NCBI GenBank assembly: GCA_003313425.1
Contig: NHZP01000019.1
Span: 434,001-498,000 of the forward strand
Origin: Pseudopyrenochaeta lycopersici
Taxonomy: Eukaryota; Ascomycota; Dothideomycetes; Pleosporales; Pseudopyrenochaetaceae
Direction of reading: 5' to 3'
DNA length: 64,000 bases
Numbering within the stretch: position 1 is the stretch's first letter; each line of letters opens with the position of its first letter. Made by a program: the position numbers and the translations under genes. The notes under the pieces were generated by a model. It ran no database searches and was not told the origin of the DNA. It was given only the letters and a program-made list of their open reading frames with translations. Positions 45,757 to 59,000 of this stretch are shown piece after piece.

Positions 45757-46884
45757 TCACAATCCATCGCAATATGTCAGCCCCTCAAAACGAGCGCACT
45801 GGTTGTTTGCCACTACATTATCCGTAGATGTAGAGGCGCTGAAGATGTCGAAGTCATTGTATCGGAGTTTGTTGTGCTTGACGATGTTGCCAGTGGCCTT
45901 CGCGCCCGTTGCAGCATCATCGAGGATGAGGATGCCGACGCCTACATCTTGAGTTGCATCATTTCGATCTGCTCCGTAGGTGATTCTTTTGATGGTATTA
46001 TCTTTGACAATGGTGTTGCTAGCTCCAGCGATGATGATACCAGCACCAGACGGGCCAGGACCATTCGGGGTTTTGCTGGTGGGGCAGGCAGGGTTACGGT
46101 CGGTGATGGTGTTGCCAATGATCTTTGCGCCCTTGATGCCGGGGTCGACGAAGGGACCAACGCAGCAATTTTTGACCGTGTTCTTAATAACTTCGCCGCC
46201 AGAAGTCTGGGTGCAAAGTGCGATATAGTAGCCTGAGATGTTGTTCTCCTTGAACTTGGCGTCGGATTGATCGTCCATGCACATGGCGATGAAATTCAAG
46301 AATGGGGGTATTGTAGATTCGATGACGTTACCTGCGGCGAGAGTATTCTTGGACCCAACAGTCAGGAAGCCGTATTGGGGACCGTCGACAAGCTTGTTGT
46401 TCGTGACCTTGATGTTTCTGCCAGCAACAACCGCAATGTTCTCGCCAGAGAAACCACGGACCTCAAAGCCAGTAACAGTAACATCCTTGATATACTCGCG
46501 GGCGCCTTTGAACTTGCGATGCTCCCTCACGAAGGCCTCTAGTTCGATATCTTTTCCTTGAATGCAGATACCGGCTTCTGTCTTCTCACCGGCAAAGTTC
46601 TCGTTCAAGCCGGAGCAAGCATTATTGTCAAACTTCGCTGGTGGTTCTAGGACAGCTTTCTTTCCGATGAGAGTGATGCCAGATTTCTTGATGGTCAGCT
46701 GCTCCTTATAGGTGCCCTTCTCAACAGTGATCACATCTCCATAACGGGCCTTGTTGATGGCATCTTGAATAGATTGTCCGGCCTTGACTGTCTTGTAGCA
46801 GTCAGAATCTTTGCCACCAGGGGTTGGGGAAGAGATTGCGGGCGCAGCGAGGAGCAGCAGTGCTGCAAGGACTTGGGAACGCAT
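45757..46884 (-). CDS. Secreted right-handed beta-helix protein (pectin-lyase-like fold)
   Basis: Single exon, 375 aa. Residues 1-18 are a clear signal peptide (MRSQVLAALLLLAAPAIS). The chain opens with the family start AGQSIQDAINKARYGDVITVEKGTY split by charged residues, then a ladder of short beta-helix turns with N/T/V patterns (VTVTGFEVRG, IKVTNNKLVDG, IIGNTITD, TIVKDNTIKR, ATGNIVKHNKL). This is the parallel beta-helix repeat arrangement of NosD/pectin-lyase-like proteins. Eight or more Cys are probably paired in the extracellular form. Typical polysaccharide-lyase catalytic residues were not identified, so lyase activity is not claimed. A GGTATAAGGC box lies near 47001, about 120 bp upstream. 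Confidence 0.82.
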   Translation of the reverse strand: MRSQVLAALLLLAAPAISSPTPGGKDSDCYKTVKAGQSIQDAINKARYGDVITVEKGTYKEQLTIKKSGITLIGKKAVLEPPAKFDNNACSGLNENFAGEKTEAGICIQGKDIELEAFVREHRKFKGAREYIKDVTVTGFEVRGFSGENIAVVAGRNIKVTNNKLVDGPQYGFLTVGSKNTLAAGNVIESTIPPFLNFIAMCMDDQSDAKFKENNISGYYIALCTQTSGGEVIKNTVKNCCVGPFVDPGIKGAKIIGNTITDRNPACPTSKTPNGPGPSGAGIIIAGASNTIVKDNTIKRITYGADRNDATQDVGVGILILDDAATGAKATGNIVKHNKLRYNDFDIFSASTSTDNVVANNQCARFEGLTYCDGL

Positions 46885-49831
46885 CTTGATTGAGAGAAGG
46901 GTGAGAACTCCCGAAAAGACTTATCGGATGGGTCTGTGTACTTCAAAGGAATTGAGACAATTGAAAGAGACGCGAAGAAGTTGTAATGGAGTTCAAGTTA
47001 GCCTTATACCCCGACAGCCCGCGTTTATCCAAAAAGCTCTTGGGTCGTGGCCACCTTTCAGCCCTAATTTACTGTTAGCACGAGGTGGCAGACCACAGAC
47101 TAGACCATCGTTTCTCCACAATTGCATCCATGCATCGCCAACATTAGGAGCGAAGGATTCCAGCCAGCCTATCCCATGGTCCTGGAAGCGAGATCTACTG
47201 TACATGGCGTAAATGTGCCAAGTTGCACTGTCGCAAATGGACAAATCAGAGTTCGACGGTCGATCGACTAGTGGCTTCTGATGGGAGTGAACCGAAAGTG
47301 GCTATTGCTTAGTGTACTGGATCCGCAGGCTTGACGCACTGTCGTTACATGATCGGGCAGATTACTCGTGATTTTGCCAGGGGTGCAAGCCACCGAAGAG
47401 GAGACCCTTGGGTGCGATTATGGGTAAAATGAAAACTAGGAGATCTAGATTATGATCGCTGCGATGCAGATTCGCGAATAGCTTGTTTAGCAAGGTGTAA
47501 CACGTTCGAATAGCGGAACTCAAAGATTTGGGCGATTGACCGCTCTGGTCTTCAAACAACTCATCTGTCAATTACCCACAGCAACTCAGCATTTCCATGT
47601 CATCAGATAATGGCATTCGGTAGACAATACCACTGGAAAGCTTCTGGCGTTTGCGAGTCTAGAGCTGAAGTAGTCTGAAGTGTTGGCCCAATCAGATCAC
47701 GAGGCGCTCGCTTCCAAACTTCTATTTATCCAATCTTCCTGGAAGCTGAACGCAGCCATGTCTTGGAAGAACTTCAGCTGAAGAGGACCTTGCTTCTCAC
47801 AATTTTATTACAGCACAGGCTGCGAATAATTGGGCTATCCAACGGCAGGAAAAAGCCATGATGTGTGAGTCCTCTCGTGGTCGTTTCCCGATTCGGAACC
47901 TCCTCATGTTGGCGGCATGTGTTGAGATTTCCAGGACCATTGTCTTCAATAGTCTAGTTGCAGATTGCGAGTCTGCTCATGTGGGCGGGCGAACAATGAC
48001 GTCAATTGTATGGAATATTAATTTCTTGTGATCGATTACCTATGCGATGTACAACATGGTAGGAAAAGAGTCTGCCGGGAGACCAAACCAGGCCCATCAG
48101 TGAATGACAACGAAGGAAATTTGGGCAGTCTAACTTATAAGCTGCATATTGCGCAGATTAGGCTTCTGTAAGAGGGCTCATACACTAGTTCCAAGCAAAT
48201 CTCCACGTGGAAAGCATGATAGTTGGCATTTTGCTTCGCGCGCGCATGCCGCTGCGCGTGACGTTCCCACAATCACTGACTGACTTTCTCCCACATCACC
48301 AGTTGCCTTCCGTTCTGAAGCACACATCTTGTCGAAGTGGCATTTATGATCAATTGCTAACTGGTCGATATGTGACTCAATGCGGTGTACATACTGCGTT
48401 GCGTCCTGCCTTGTGCCGTGGCTGCAAGTAAAGGTTTAGTTATTTAGAAGCATGATACACCGAATTGTACAGTTCTACTTTAAGCAAATTTTACAGTGGC
48501 GATAATATTGTGATCTGATTATGAATAGGAGCCGTGACCATAATCACTTCTAGGGCCTCACTTCCTAGTATGTTTGCAGATTTACTGCCACTTCAGAGCT
48601 CCATGTGGGATTCCAAGGATCTATCTTTAAATTTGATCCGCGTACGAGTCAAATTAAGCCTCGTCGATTGCCAATACTGTGCTTAACAGCGAAGACGAAC
48701 TAGTGCGCAGGCAAGGGAGTCGGATGTTGCACTGCTCATGACGCGCCAGAAAGGGAATGCCCAAAAGTTCTCTTCAGGCCGCTCCATCACTACCAAACAT
48801 GGAAGTTATGACCTCGCTGTACCTGCAGAAAAGTTTCTTGGTGGTTGCTTGGTTGACCGCCACTGCCGGCTGCGGTACGGCAAGCCACGACCTGTCTCAG
48901 AGGAGGGTCGAATGGGGTCCTTGATGTGTCAACGATAGCGACGAGCTAATGCATTTCATCACTTTTATCGGGCCTTCGCACTCCTGTGCCCCCTGATCCG
49001 CGCTGAGGGCCGGGTCATCCTCATCTTCTGGCGGATCTTTGCACAACATGGATGCTTCGGCCTGTGAACCAGATAGCGACGCGACTTGTCCATTTGACAA
49101 TATGTCGGAGGCAGATCTTGGGGCCACTTTCTTTCTAGTTTGCCTTTTTTTTGAAGGTGCCTTCCGGATCCAGCACTCCGCAGTGGGCTGGTCGTTCTGC
49201 ACACTGCTCCTCCTAGGTCTGACACCGAAGGGCAACCTCCGTGTTTGCCTTAGCCATTTGAGACCCTTATAACGTTGAATACAGCGAACTATGCTTGAAA
49301 TGCGACCCAGAGATACACTTCTCTCTGCCGCTTGCGTAATGCATCTCGCCTTTAGCCACCACCGTTTGGCAGTACTCTTGGTCGAACGCACGCAACCTCT
49401 TTCTCAGTGTGACATCGAGCCCCGCAACATCAGCTTCGACTATTTGAAGGGTTGCGAAAAGCGACGACGAAACCAGGAATTACTTGGTAGCAGTATTAGC
49501 GGTATGTATCAGCATTGCCACTACGCTCGCTCAACCATCTTTGCAGATACAGTTTCATTCACCCTTCACCCCTCTTGACCATCCCAAGCAAATCTGGATG
49601 TAACGAGTCAATTTTTTTGGTTCATTCTGTTGCGGCTGACTTCATTGCAGTGCCAATTACGGGTGAAGCGATGAGAAACGGCTCACAACATCGTTAATCA
49701 TCGATCTCGTCGAGACCCAGCATTTCGGAGCAGCCCTGCCTGGCCACTAGGATAGGTTGACATATTCAATGTGACGGCGGTATGGTACGATTCAAGATAG
49801 AACGTTTGATGCGATTAATATTACCACAATT
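46885..49831. other. Gene-poor stretch, no supported gene
   Basis: About 2.9 kb. The longest frame, 48897-49391 minus, starts at GTG rather than ATG and reads as basic then acidic low-information sequence; I could not link it to exons. No tRNA or TE motif was seen. Confidence 0.5.
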
Positions 49832-50656
49832 CTACACCACAAGCGCAGCAACGGCAGCTCCCAAACCCACAATCACAGGTGCTGCCGTCTTCAAGGGCGC
49901 AGCAACACCCGTTGCCGGTGAATTTGCAACACTCCCAGTAGGCGGAGGCACACCTCCTGATCCCGTTTGCGATGCACTCGGCAAACTCGCACCCGCCCCT
50001 TGAGTTGCGCTCAGTTTCTCCACCCCGGCCGTGATAATAACCTGGTACGTCGCAATCTCGTCTGCGAACAGCGGAAAGTTTGTTACATATGGCATGCTTG
50101 CCTCTTCTTCTTTAACACTGCACCAACTAGGACGGCTCGCAGTATTGTTGTCACCGTAAACACGGGTTTCCACAATCGTTTCCACGCCCGCCGAGTATGT
50201 TCCACGCCCACTGTACGTATGAGTCTTGGAGATATAGCTCGTTCGCATGCTGGTGTCGCCGGTTAGACACGCAATTGGGTATGCAAGTTCTGGACCGTAT
50301 GATACGGTGCATAGTGCATCAGCTGTCGTGTTCGACTGAGATTCTCGTTGGCAGAATACGCCTGTTCCTTCCCTGTAGGAAGTTGCAGGGCCCTGCTCAA
50401 TTTCTCCGCCAACTCCAAATACCGTTGGTCCAACAACGTATGTCCATGGGTTTATGTTGTCAACCTCAAAGACGGAGGTATCGGTGCCATTGTCGAACAA
50501 AACCGCAAGGGTGGTGTGGGAGCTATTTGCGTTCACAACAGATCCGTAGTAGCCGACTCTTTCGGATCCTGTAGCCGCTTTGATCCCCCAAAAGGAGGTA
50601 GTGAGTTGTGTAGAGGCAGTTGCTGCAAAGAGCAGGGTTGGGAAGAGGTACAACAT
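49832..50656 (-). CDS. GPI-anchored cell-surface protein, unknown
   Basis: Single exon, 274 aa. An N-terminal signal peptide (MLYLFPTLLFAATAS) is followed by a Cys-containing ectodomain with several N-glycosylation sequons (NSS, NGT, NTT, NNT). A Ser/Thr/Pro/Gly-rich stalk (SLPSASQTGSGG, PPPTGS) then leads to a C-terminal hydrophobic tail (APVIVGLGAAVAALVV) that ends at the stop, the layout of a GPI-anchor signal. Four Cys in the ectodomain probably pair. Proteins of this type populate the cell wall or plasma membrane of ascomycetes; no enzymatic motif is seen. Confidence 0.75.
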   Translation of the reverse strand: MLYLFPTLLFAATASTQLTTSFWGIKAATGSERVGYYGSVVNANSSHTTLAVLFDNGTDTSVFEVDNINPWTYVVGPTVFGVGGEIEQGPATSYREGTGVFCQRESQSNTTADALCTVSYGPELAYPIACLTGDTSMRTSYISKTHTYSGRGTYSAGVETIVETRVYGDNNTASRPSWCSVKEEEASMPYVTNFPLFADEIATYQVIITAGVEKLSATQGAGASLPSASQTGSGGVPPPTGSVANSPATGVAAPLKTAAPVIVGLGAAVAALVV

Positions 50657-52034
50657 CGTTGTGGTGGAGGTTAGATATGGATATCGATTCTAGATCCAAT
50701 TGGAGCAGCAATACCTAACAAGTGGATGCAGACTTCATTTGAACGCTGGGTTTTGGCGGTAAACCAACCTTTGAGCATCCTTGGGGCGCTGCTTTCCGGT
50801 CAGCATTTACCCAGCAATTGCACAGCAAGCCTTGCTTCAAAAGCTAGCGTTGGTCGAATACGACGAAGCTGACTGAGTCTGGCTAGCCTATGTACTGAGC
50901 GGGTAAAAGCTGGCTTTTCATGGCAAAATATTCCTTGGCGAAGGATCCGTGATGTCAGCGCCCCCAACTTCAACCATGTTAAGTGGGAGGAACTTCAAAT
51001 TGGTGGCTTACCGTGTTGCACTTTAAAACCATGGAATGGCTGCTATGTAACATAGCCATCACATACACGCTCTCAGGGAGCGAATGAGGCCGGTCCGGCG
51101 GGACGAACTTGCTCACAATGAAGAGGTCAAGTTTTAACAATTCAAAGTGTGATGACATATCGGCAAAGACAAGGTTAGCATATAATCTATAAACTCGTGT
51201 TTTGCGCGGAATCCTAATTTTTAATCCAATAGGAGCCAGGAGAGATGGAACAGGGAAGTGAATTTCACATGCTTTCTTTCCAGCACCATTTCGCGTATTC
51301 CGAGCCACAGACCAGACTAGATCCAAACTATCTTCCATGCAGGATTCAGATAACAGATAAAGAAAAGGAGAACGTGCACAGAAAGGAAGGTGGGTGATGC
51401 GAAGGACAAAAATATACTCTATTCCGTAAACAGAACTGCCTTATCTGCCCTGTAATTCAGCGTTAGATGGCCGTACAAGAGAGTCCATTGATCACATGTA
51501 CAGTCTCATCAGTTTCGCGAGGGTATTCACTGAGGGATTTGAATATACCATATCCTCAAATTATTGCTCTAGTTGTTTAATACGAGCCTAGGAACGCTAT
51601 CGAGTGAAGAACACAGGCATGTATTGTGCGCCTTGGAGCTAGGGAAGACACAAAGTTTCTTTGATCCTACTTGATCATAATTTCGACCTGTTTTAAGACA
51701 AGTTGTTCGTGCTTGGAGATTTTGAATACTAATAGTACCTTTTCTGTCCATCTTGAGGCTCCTCTTACTAGAAAGGTAAAATTGTAGCAGCGGTATCTGA
51801 ACGTTTGACATTTAAAAAGAATCCATACATGTCAATAGCACACACAGGTACGTCAGTCTCACAGCACATCTCTTGTTCAAAATATCCTCAAGATAAAATA
51901 TTGTTACTTTTGTTACTACGCACCAGGCAGACACTAGATAGAATTGGAGGGTCGCAAAAATATATATCCCACAATATCTATCCTACAAGCTTCTTTTTAA
52001 ATCTTTCCAAAACAGGGATACTATCAGACACTGC
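50657..52034. other. Intergenic
   Basis: Between the GPI protein start and the RAT1 stop. One ATG-started minus frame at 50979-51338 (119 codons) has no recognisable features and is not accepted. Confidence 0.45.
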
Positions 52035-55000
52035 TCATTGGTAGTCGTTCGAGTTGTAAGATGGTCTGTTACCCCCACTGTTGTATCCACCACCACCACC
52101 ACCACCACCACCTCGACCACCGCCTCGCCCACCACCACCACGGCCTCCACGGCCACTCCTATCATCTCGCGGCGGGCGGTCACTGTAGGGATTGTTACCT
52201 TGGTAACCATTGCGGCCACCGCCATTGCCACCTCCTCCGCCGCTGCGGCCGAGAATCTCGTCGGCTGGGCGGTAGAACCTTTCATTTTGGAGTGAGTTGT
52301 TGTTAGGAGGTTGACGAGGAGGAGGTCCGCCGTGCTGACCCTGGTTCGGATTGTTCATCCAAGCCGGCCTTTGCGCAATCGGCGGTGGGGGCAGAGATGA
52401 TGCTCCATAGCCACTATTCCCACCCTGCCAGCCGCCCCTTCCACCTGCATTTTGCGGCGGAGGCACCCAGCCAGGGGGCGGCGGTGGGACGAAGTTGCCG
52501 CCCGGTGGTGGAGGCCAGGCGTTCGGGAATGGTGGCGGAGCCCAATTCTGCTGGCCTCCATAGCCACCTTGGTTACCATTATATCCGCCACGATCCCAGC
52601 CTCCACCTCCGCCTCCGCGGCCATTGGAATATCCACCTCGTCCTCCACCATTCTGAGAGTCGCCACGGCGATCGTTGAAGCCACCACGGCCGCCTCCTCG
52701 CCCACGATAACCACCACGGAAGCCACCACGCTCGTTAGAGCGTCGTACTGATTCGGCTTCACCCGGGTGAAGAACTGGCTTTGGAAGCTTAACGCCCTCG
52801 AGAAGGACGGATTTATGGGCTCGGTTTGAGGAAACACTGGGCATTTCGTAGTATACCCTACGAGCAGTTAGTCAATATAGAAATGTGAAAAGTAGTCAGG
52901 TAAACTAACCTCATTGAGCCGTCTTGAAGTATTTCAAACTCGGTGTCGCCATCGACCTCAAATGGTGGTACCAACTGGCTGTCTAGCACAAACAAATCAT
53001 GCGGCTCTATTTCACCGTGTAGCGCACGACTCTGGACAGGATCGATCTTGTGTTTCTGCTGGCCTTTGCGGTAGAGTGCCTTCTCGACGTCTTCAAAGAG
53101 AGCTCCCTCCTGTGAGAACATAAGGGTCTCTTTGCCGAATTCATTGCGCTTTTTCTCATCGTCAGAGAGCTCAGGATACTTGGTGGCCATGCTTTCCAGG
53201 AGTCGCTTCTCGTCAATAAATGGTAGGATGGCAACGCCCTGCCAAGCAAATTTCTTACCATTCAGGTCGAGGGGAAACTCTTCAGGATAGAAGTCGATAA
53301 TGGGACTGTTGGGATCTTCCATGAGGATTCGGAAAGGTTCTGGGATTGCATGATTGGATGCGGCAGGCAAGACACCCATCAATTGCTCGTAAGGGTGGAA
53401 TGGTACACCCTTCTCGAACAACTTACGAGGATCCATGTCTTCGAGGCCCACGAAGTCGGCAGCAAAGGGAGCATAGTGATGGGGAAAGTACCAGGTCCAC
53501 GAAGGGCAGCCTTGCATATAGTATGCCAACACCCAGCAAAGGCCTTCAGCATACTGGCGTGCAACCTTGTTGCGAAATGCTATGTCATCAGGGGCAACAT
53601 GAAACTTTTGTTCGTAATATCGCTCCTCATAACCTGGCTCCCATAGCTTGACAGTGTCTTCTGGTGTTCCGTCGTCTTTCTTTTGGGAGTCCTGGGCAGG
53701 TGAAGCAGGCACAACTGGTGTAGTTCGACCTGGTGTAGCGTTGTCGGCATCTTCTAGATCGTCAGCCTTGCGTTTGCCTAGATGGACTGGTGTCTCTGCT
53801 CCAGAGGCAGATTCGGAGTCTGGAGCTGACTCTGCTTCTGGAACAGCAGTGCCATCCGCTTTTGCCTTCATACGTTCTTTGAGCATGGCGGCTGCACTTT
53901 TATTCGACATTGTTCCTCGTTGGTGTAGGAGTTCCTTGTGCACATCGCGCACCTCTTTCGATTGCGCATCCTTTGGATCAAAAAACACAATACCTGCACT
54001 TGTGTAGGTGTCAGTGTCTTCCTTATGGCGCTTAAACGGAGCTGCAGAGTTGCCATTGTCATCCCTTCGTTGGCGTTTGTGGTTGTTATTGTGAGCCTCA
54101 CGCTGAGCCCGCTTCGCAGCCTGGCGGTCAGAAACTTCCTTTCGCTTCTTGAAAATATCAGCCTCTCGGCTTGCAAGCGCAGATAAAATCTGTTGTACGC
54201 GACGCATGTCAGGGAAACCATCCTTGGTCACATAATCGTCCATGTCGGCAGCAAGATCTCGCCAGATACTGATGAGTAAGTCTATACCTTGATCTCGAAT
54301 TTCCAGACTGGGCAAATGCGGCAGGAAGTCGTTACCGACGAAAAAGCACATGAAGACCCAATCATCGAGAGAGCGTTCTAGATCATACTTGAACTTGCGC
54401 TTTGGGGTCTCCATCTCAACTGCTAGATACTCTCGCAAGACATTGGTGTGCAGCCAAATATGGGGCTTGAGCTGATGGTCGGAAGCGGCCCATTCTTCCT
54501 CGGCCTCAGCCTCTGTGAGCTTCTTCCCGTCGTCAGGGAACTCACAGTTGTTTCGGATGTGGCCCTTGCGCCCACAGCGCGTGCATACTTTATCCTTACC
54601 AGAGTCGTAGAAGACGTCTTCTCTGAGAACGCGAAAGTAAGGCTCATGCGTTGCAAGACTCAACATGATAAGATCGGCGTCTAGGCCAACAATGACATGA
54701 GAGGTATTGGGGTCATGTGTGGGCATGGAGCGTTGCGAGCGAATAAAGTTCATGATCTTATGTTCTCCTTCACCAGGGACCGAGGCATCTGAGACGATGA
54801 CCTTCAGGTCCTTCCATGATGGATCAGTAGTGAACTTGTAAGCACACCAATATTGTAGACTCTCGGCAAGCAGATGCATGAAAGGAGTACCAGGTGTGAT
54901 GGCGTTGGAATCCCAGGTCTTCTCAACGACCTCTTCTAAGCTTGTAATGTCTTCGCCGCGACTGGCTTTTTGCGAGTTGAGCAACTTCAGGAATTGCGCA

Positions 55001-55395
55001 CGCTCCTCGTCCTTCTCCTTGGCTTCCCTGGCGGAGCGGAAGCGACGTGAGCGCTGCTGGTTCATTTTGGCACGAGGCGCAACGCCATCGACGGCGAGGT
55101 ACAGCAGCTTGCGAGGACGGACGATGCCGACAAGGCGATCCGTGTACTCAAAGATGGCCATCATCATGTCAGCCTCGGTCTTGGGCGCGGGCCTATCCTC
55201 GGGATGCGAACACGGATGAACGATGCCGTTCATGTCGAGGTATAGATTGTCGAACTCCTCGCCGTTGGGGTTGGGCTTTGTACGGTCAACGGGAACCACG
55301 TCGTCGCCAACCTTCTTAGGCAGCTCTTCTGCGACGCTTGACACGATCTTGGGGTATTTCTGGCTAAGCCAGCGGAACATGGCGGGGACACCCAT
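52035..55395 (-). CDS. RAT1: 5'-3' exoribonuclease 2 (Rat1/Xrn2)
   Basis: Model: exons 55395-52910 and 52857-52035 on the minus strand; 1102 aa with one 52 bp intron (GTTAGT ... CGTAG, branch TGACTAAC) that joins DGSMR to VYYEMP. The start MGVPAMFRWLSQKYPKI is the invariant XRN N-terminus. Conserved catalytic segments follow (LYLDMNGIVHPC, LAVDGVAPRAKMNQQRSRRF, VSDASVPGEGEHKIM, VGLDADLIMLSL, DWVFMCFFVGNDFLPHLPS). A CCHC knuckle (CTRCGRKGHIRNNC, about residues 266-280) marks the Rat1 type. The basic NHKRQRRDD stretch fits nuclear import. The last 230 residues are Gly/Arg/Asn/Pro-rich with RGG repeats. Rat1 degrades 5'-monophosphorylated RNA in the nucleus, processes rRNA/snoRNA and drives torpedo termination by RNA polymerase II. 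It is divergent from USO1. Confidence 0.95.
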
Positions 55396-56063
55396 GGCGA
55401 TGGATGGCGCGCGACGGCGCGAAGGACGAGAGTAATGGGAGTAGGGAGAGGGTGGTAGCTGGATGGGTAGGGTAGTAGCGCGACACGAGTGAAGGTGAAG
55501 GGGCGTGTACTACAAGCTCTGAGACTTTTGGTAGTATTGGTCAGACACCACAAGAAGACACGCAGGCTGCCGTCGATGTTGCGCCGATGAAATGTTGCTG
55601 CCAAAGAACGAAACTGCGTGAAAGGCGGCTCTCTGGGCCTGTCTGCCGCGTGCTCTAGCGGGATGCCGTCTCCAACTGCAATAGCGCGGCTTGTGAAGAG
55701 TCGCAGTCTCCTCAAGCGCCCTGATTCCGAGCTTTGCGCGATGGGCGGATATGACGGTGAGGACGCTGGACCAAGGGCGCATCAGCGACGAAACTCTTCG
55801 AGAAAGTCAGCCAAGGCCTGGGCCGTTGTTTGGCCGGCAGAGCGACAGGGGTGTGAGAGCCGCCTGGACTGTGCACAAATTATACGTGGAGCTTGAGCGA
55901 TCAACTGTGGGCGGCTCTCGACATTGGCAGCGCTCGCTATATGCATGGGGCCTGTATCTGTAGGACTGAGTTTGTACCTCTCTTGAGAGTCTAGTGTCAT
56001 CCTACACAATTCCTATTACCACGACACCACCATGGATTCATAGCCCCCCACACAACCGCAAAG
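55396..56063. promoter_or_regulatory. Divergent promoter region between RAT1 and USO1
   Basis: 668 bp separates the two start codons, so both housekeeping genes draw their promoters from this stretch. No convincing TATA box is visible near either start. No other gene fits here. Confidence 0.6.
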
Positions 56064-59000
56064 ATGATGCGAGTGCTTGAGGCCAACGCGCCTCCCAAGC
56101 AGACGGCGACGGACACCATCAGCACCCTCAGCAGCCGCCTGGCGAGCGCCACACTCCTCGAAGACCGCCGTGCTGCCATTCTCGGCCTGCGCAGCTTCGC
56201 CAAAGAATACCCAGCCTCGGTGGCATCTGGCGCCCTCCGTGACCTCATCGCTTCGCTGACCAAGGATGCTGAAGATGTCGATACGCTCAAGGTGGTGCTG
56301 GAGACGCTGCTCATGCTCTTTCACCCCGACGAGAACAGCCCAGAAGCCTCAGAAGAGATTGCATTGTGGCTGGCAGACCAGTTCTCCCAGGTACGCCCAT
56401 CCCCTCCATGCAACTGCCAGTGCTGAGCTTATGGTAGCGGCAAGATAACATCACCATCCTCATCGACCTGCTCGACAAGCCTGACTTCTACTCTCGCCTG
56501 TACTCGCTACAATTGATACGTGCTGTCGCCCTCGCCCGCCCAGAGCGAACCCAGGAATGCATCCTCGCAGCCCCGATGGGCACCACCTACCTCGTAGCCA
56601 CCCTCGACGACCCCCGTGAAGCTGTCCGCAACGAAGCTCTCGTTGTGCTCACCGACCTGTCGAGGTCGTCTACCGAGCTGCAGAAGCTGTTCGTCTTCGA
56701 GGATGCATTCACCAAAGTCTTCAGCATGATACATGCCGATGGAGGGCTCATGCAGGGTGGCGTGGTTGTGCAAGACTGCCTTAGCCTGCTGGCTACTCTC
56801 ATACGCTACAATGCCTCCAACCAGACAAACATCCGGGAAATGGGCCATGTTGCCAAATTTGCTGCGTTGCTTCCAGGCGCGAAGAAGCCGAAGAAGGCGC
56901 GAGCAACTGCTGAAGACGACGATGACTGGGTCAGCCCACAGAGCGACAAGAATGTATGGGGCCTATTGGCCATTATGCGAATGTTTCTTGTCAAAGGGAG
57001 CGTGGGCACGCTACAGAACCAAAATGTTTTCCAGCAGCAAGGCCTCCTGCGGCAGCTGCTCACCATTGCATTCGACCCCGTGATCGCCATACCCATCAAG
57101 ATTGAGGCCCTAAACACTTGTGCCGATTTAATACGAGGCAATGCCCGTTTACAAGAAGGCTTTGCTCAAGAGCAGGTGCGGCCTATGATCCAACCCGCCG
57201 CCAGTGGCGTAGCCTCACCGAATGGCGTCGCCCAAGTCTACGTGATCGAGGCGCTTCTCAATCTTGTCCTGACGCCCGCTTCGAGCGAGCTGTTCGACAT
57301 GCGCAACGCAGGTTGCGAGTGCATCAAAGCTTATTTCTACAATCATGTGCAAATACAGGAACACTTCCTCAACAGAGCCATTGGCGGCCATGAAGGTGGT
57401 GACGAGACGGCAAATGCTCTGACCATCTTGATGGAAGGACCGCAGGCTTCTCCCGCGAGCGACCCTTATCGGCTCTGGTTCGCAGGGACTCTGATCTATC
57501 ACCTCATCTTTATCGACATTCGGGCAAAACACACCCTGATGCAAGTCAAGGAGGGTGATGCAGAGAGCGGGGAGGAAGTTGTTACCTGTATCCAGACCCT
57601 AACTGCAAACTTAATCGCAAGCCTGCAACTTGGTGAAGACGAACGGGTGTCGGTCGCCTACCTCATGCTTTTGCTAGGATGGCTCTTTGAGGATGCTGCG
57701 GCAGTCGACGATTTTCTCGGGGAGGCGAGCAGCTTGCAAAGCCTCGTCCAGGCCGTACTGACTCCAGGAAGTGATCGGGTAGTTGTTCGCGGCCTTTGCG
57801 CCGCGCTGCTCGGTATTGTGTACGAGTTTTCGACAAAAGACTCGCCAGTGCCGCGACGCGAACTCCAGCCTGTGCTTGTCTCGAAACTTGGCCGCGAAAA
57901 GTATCTTGATGCCCTTTCTGAGCTACGGCATAACCCACTTGTGCGCGACTTCGAGGTGCTACCTCGTGCTGGAGGGTCGGGAAGCAGCCTACCTGATGTG
58001 TTCTTCGACGAGAGCTTCATAGACTTCCTGAAAGATAATTTCAGTCGCTTATCACGTGCGATCGACCGGAATCCAAACATTGAGCAGCATCAATCTCATG
58101 ATGGTGTCGATCGAGATGTCGTCGATGCGTTGCGCGGCGAAAGTGATGAGAAAGAGCGGACCATACAAGAATTGCGGGCACAGCTTATGACACTCGAACA
58201 GAAGTTGGACCAAGAGCAAGCAGAACATCGCAAGACACAGCAATCAGCCGAAGAGCAACGCAACACACTCAAGCGGATCAACGACAAGCTGCACGACGAC
58301 CTCGACAAGGAAGTTGCAAGCAGAGATCGTGAACACAGACAAGCGACTTTGGAGCTGGAAAACAAGTATAATCTTCAAGTTGTCGCGCTGAATAGCAAGG
58401 TCCAACAAGCAAGTAAGGACGCAAATCTCGCTGTAGCAAAAGTCAGACAAGAACTCGATGAGAAATTGCATGACTCAAACAAAGTGCGCGTGGAGTTGGA
58501 ACGCCGACTCGGCGCCTCAGAGCAGGCCCGTCAGGAAGCTCTCGAGACTATTCGCGGTCTCGAGCAAACGCAACAGCAGACCCGGACCGAACTTGCTACC
58601 ACCAGCGAGGCAGTGCGCAAGCTGCAAGTTCAGGTGCAGGAGAGTGAAAAGCAGATCAAGAAACTCACGGACGAGAAGGCGGCTCTGCAATCTAGCATCG
58701 ACAAATTCAAGTCGGAGAATCAAGAACTGAAGACCAAAGCGCAAGACCAAACATGGAAGGTCAAAGATGCGGAAGAGAAGTTGCGTAAATTGCAAGCTAG
58801 TGTGGAGAGTAAAAATAAAGAGATCAAGGAGCTTCAGAGCAAAGTGCAACGGGCTGAAGAGAGCGAGAAAGAGAAGCAAGTGGAGGTGGACGACTTGTTT
58901 GTACTGTTTACTGACCTGGAAGAGAAAAGGAGTAAGGATAAGGTAAGCAAATATCTCAGCCAGGACAACGTATCTTTCTACATACTGACCTATCGTAGAA

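Noticed and set aside
48897..49391. 164-codon minus-strand frame with basic and acidic stretches
   Set aside because: Begins at GTG, no domain, no splice-supported extension; not enough to call a gene.
52038..52306. Plus-strand His/Thr-rich frames
   Set aside because: Antisense of the Gly/Arg-rich tail codons of RAT1.
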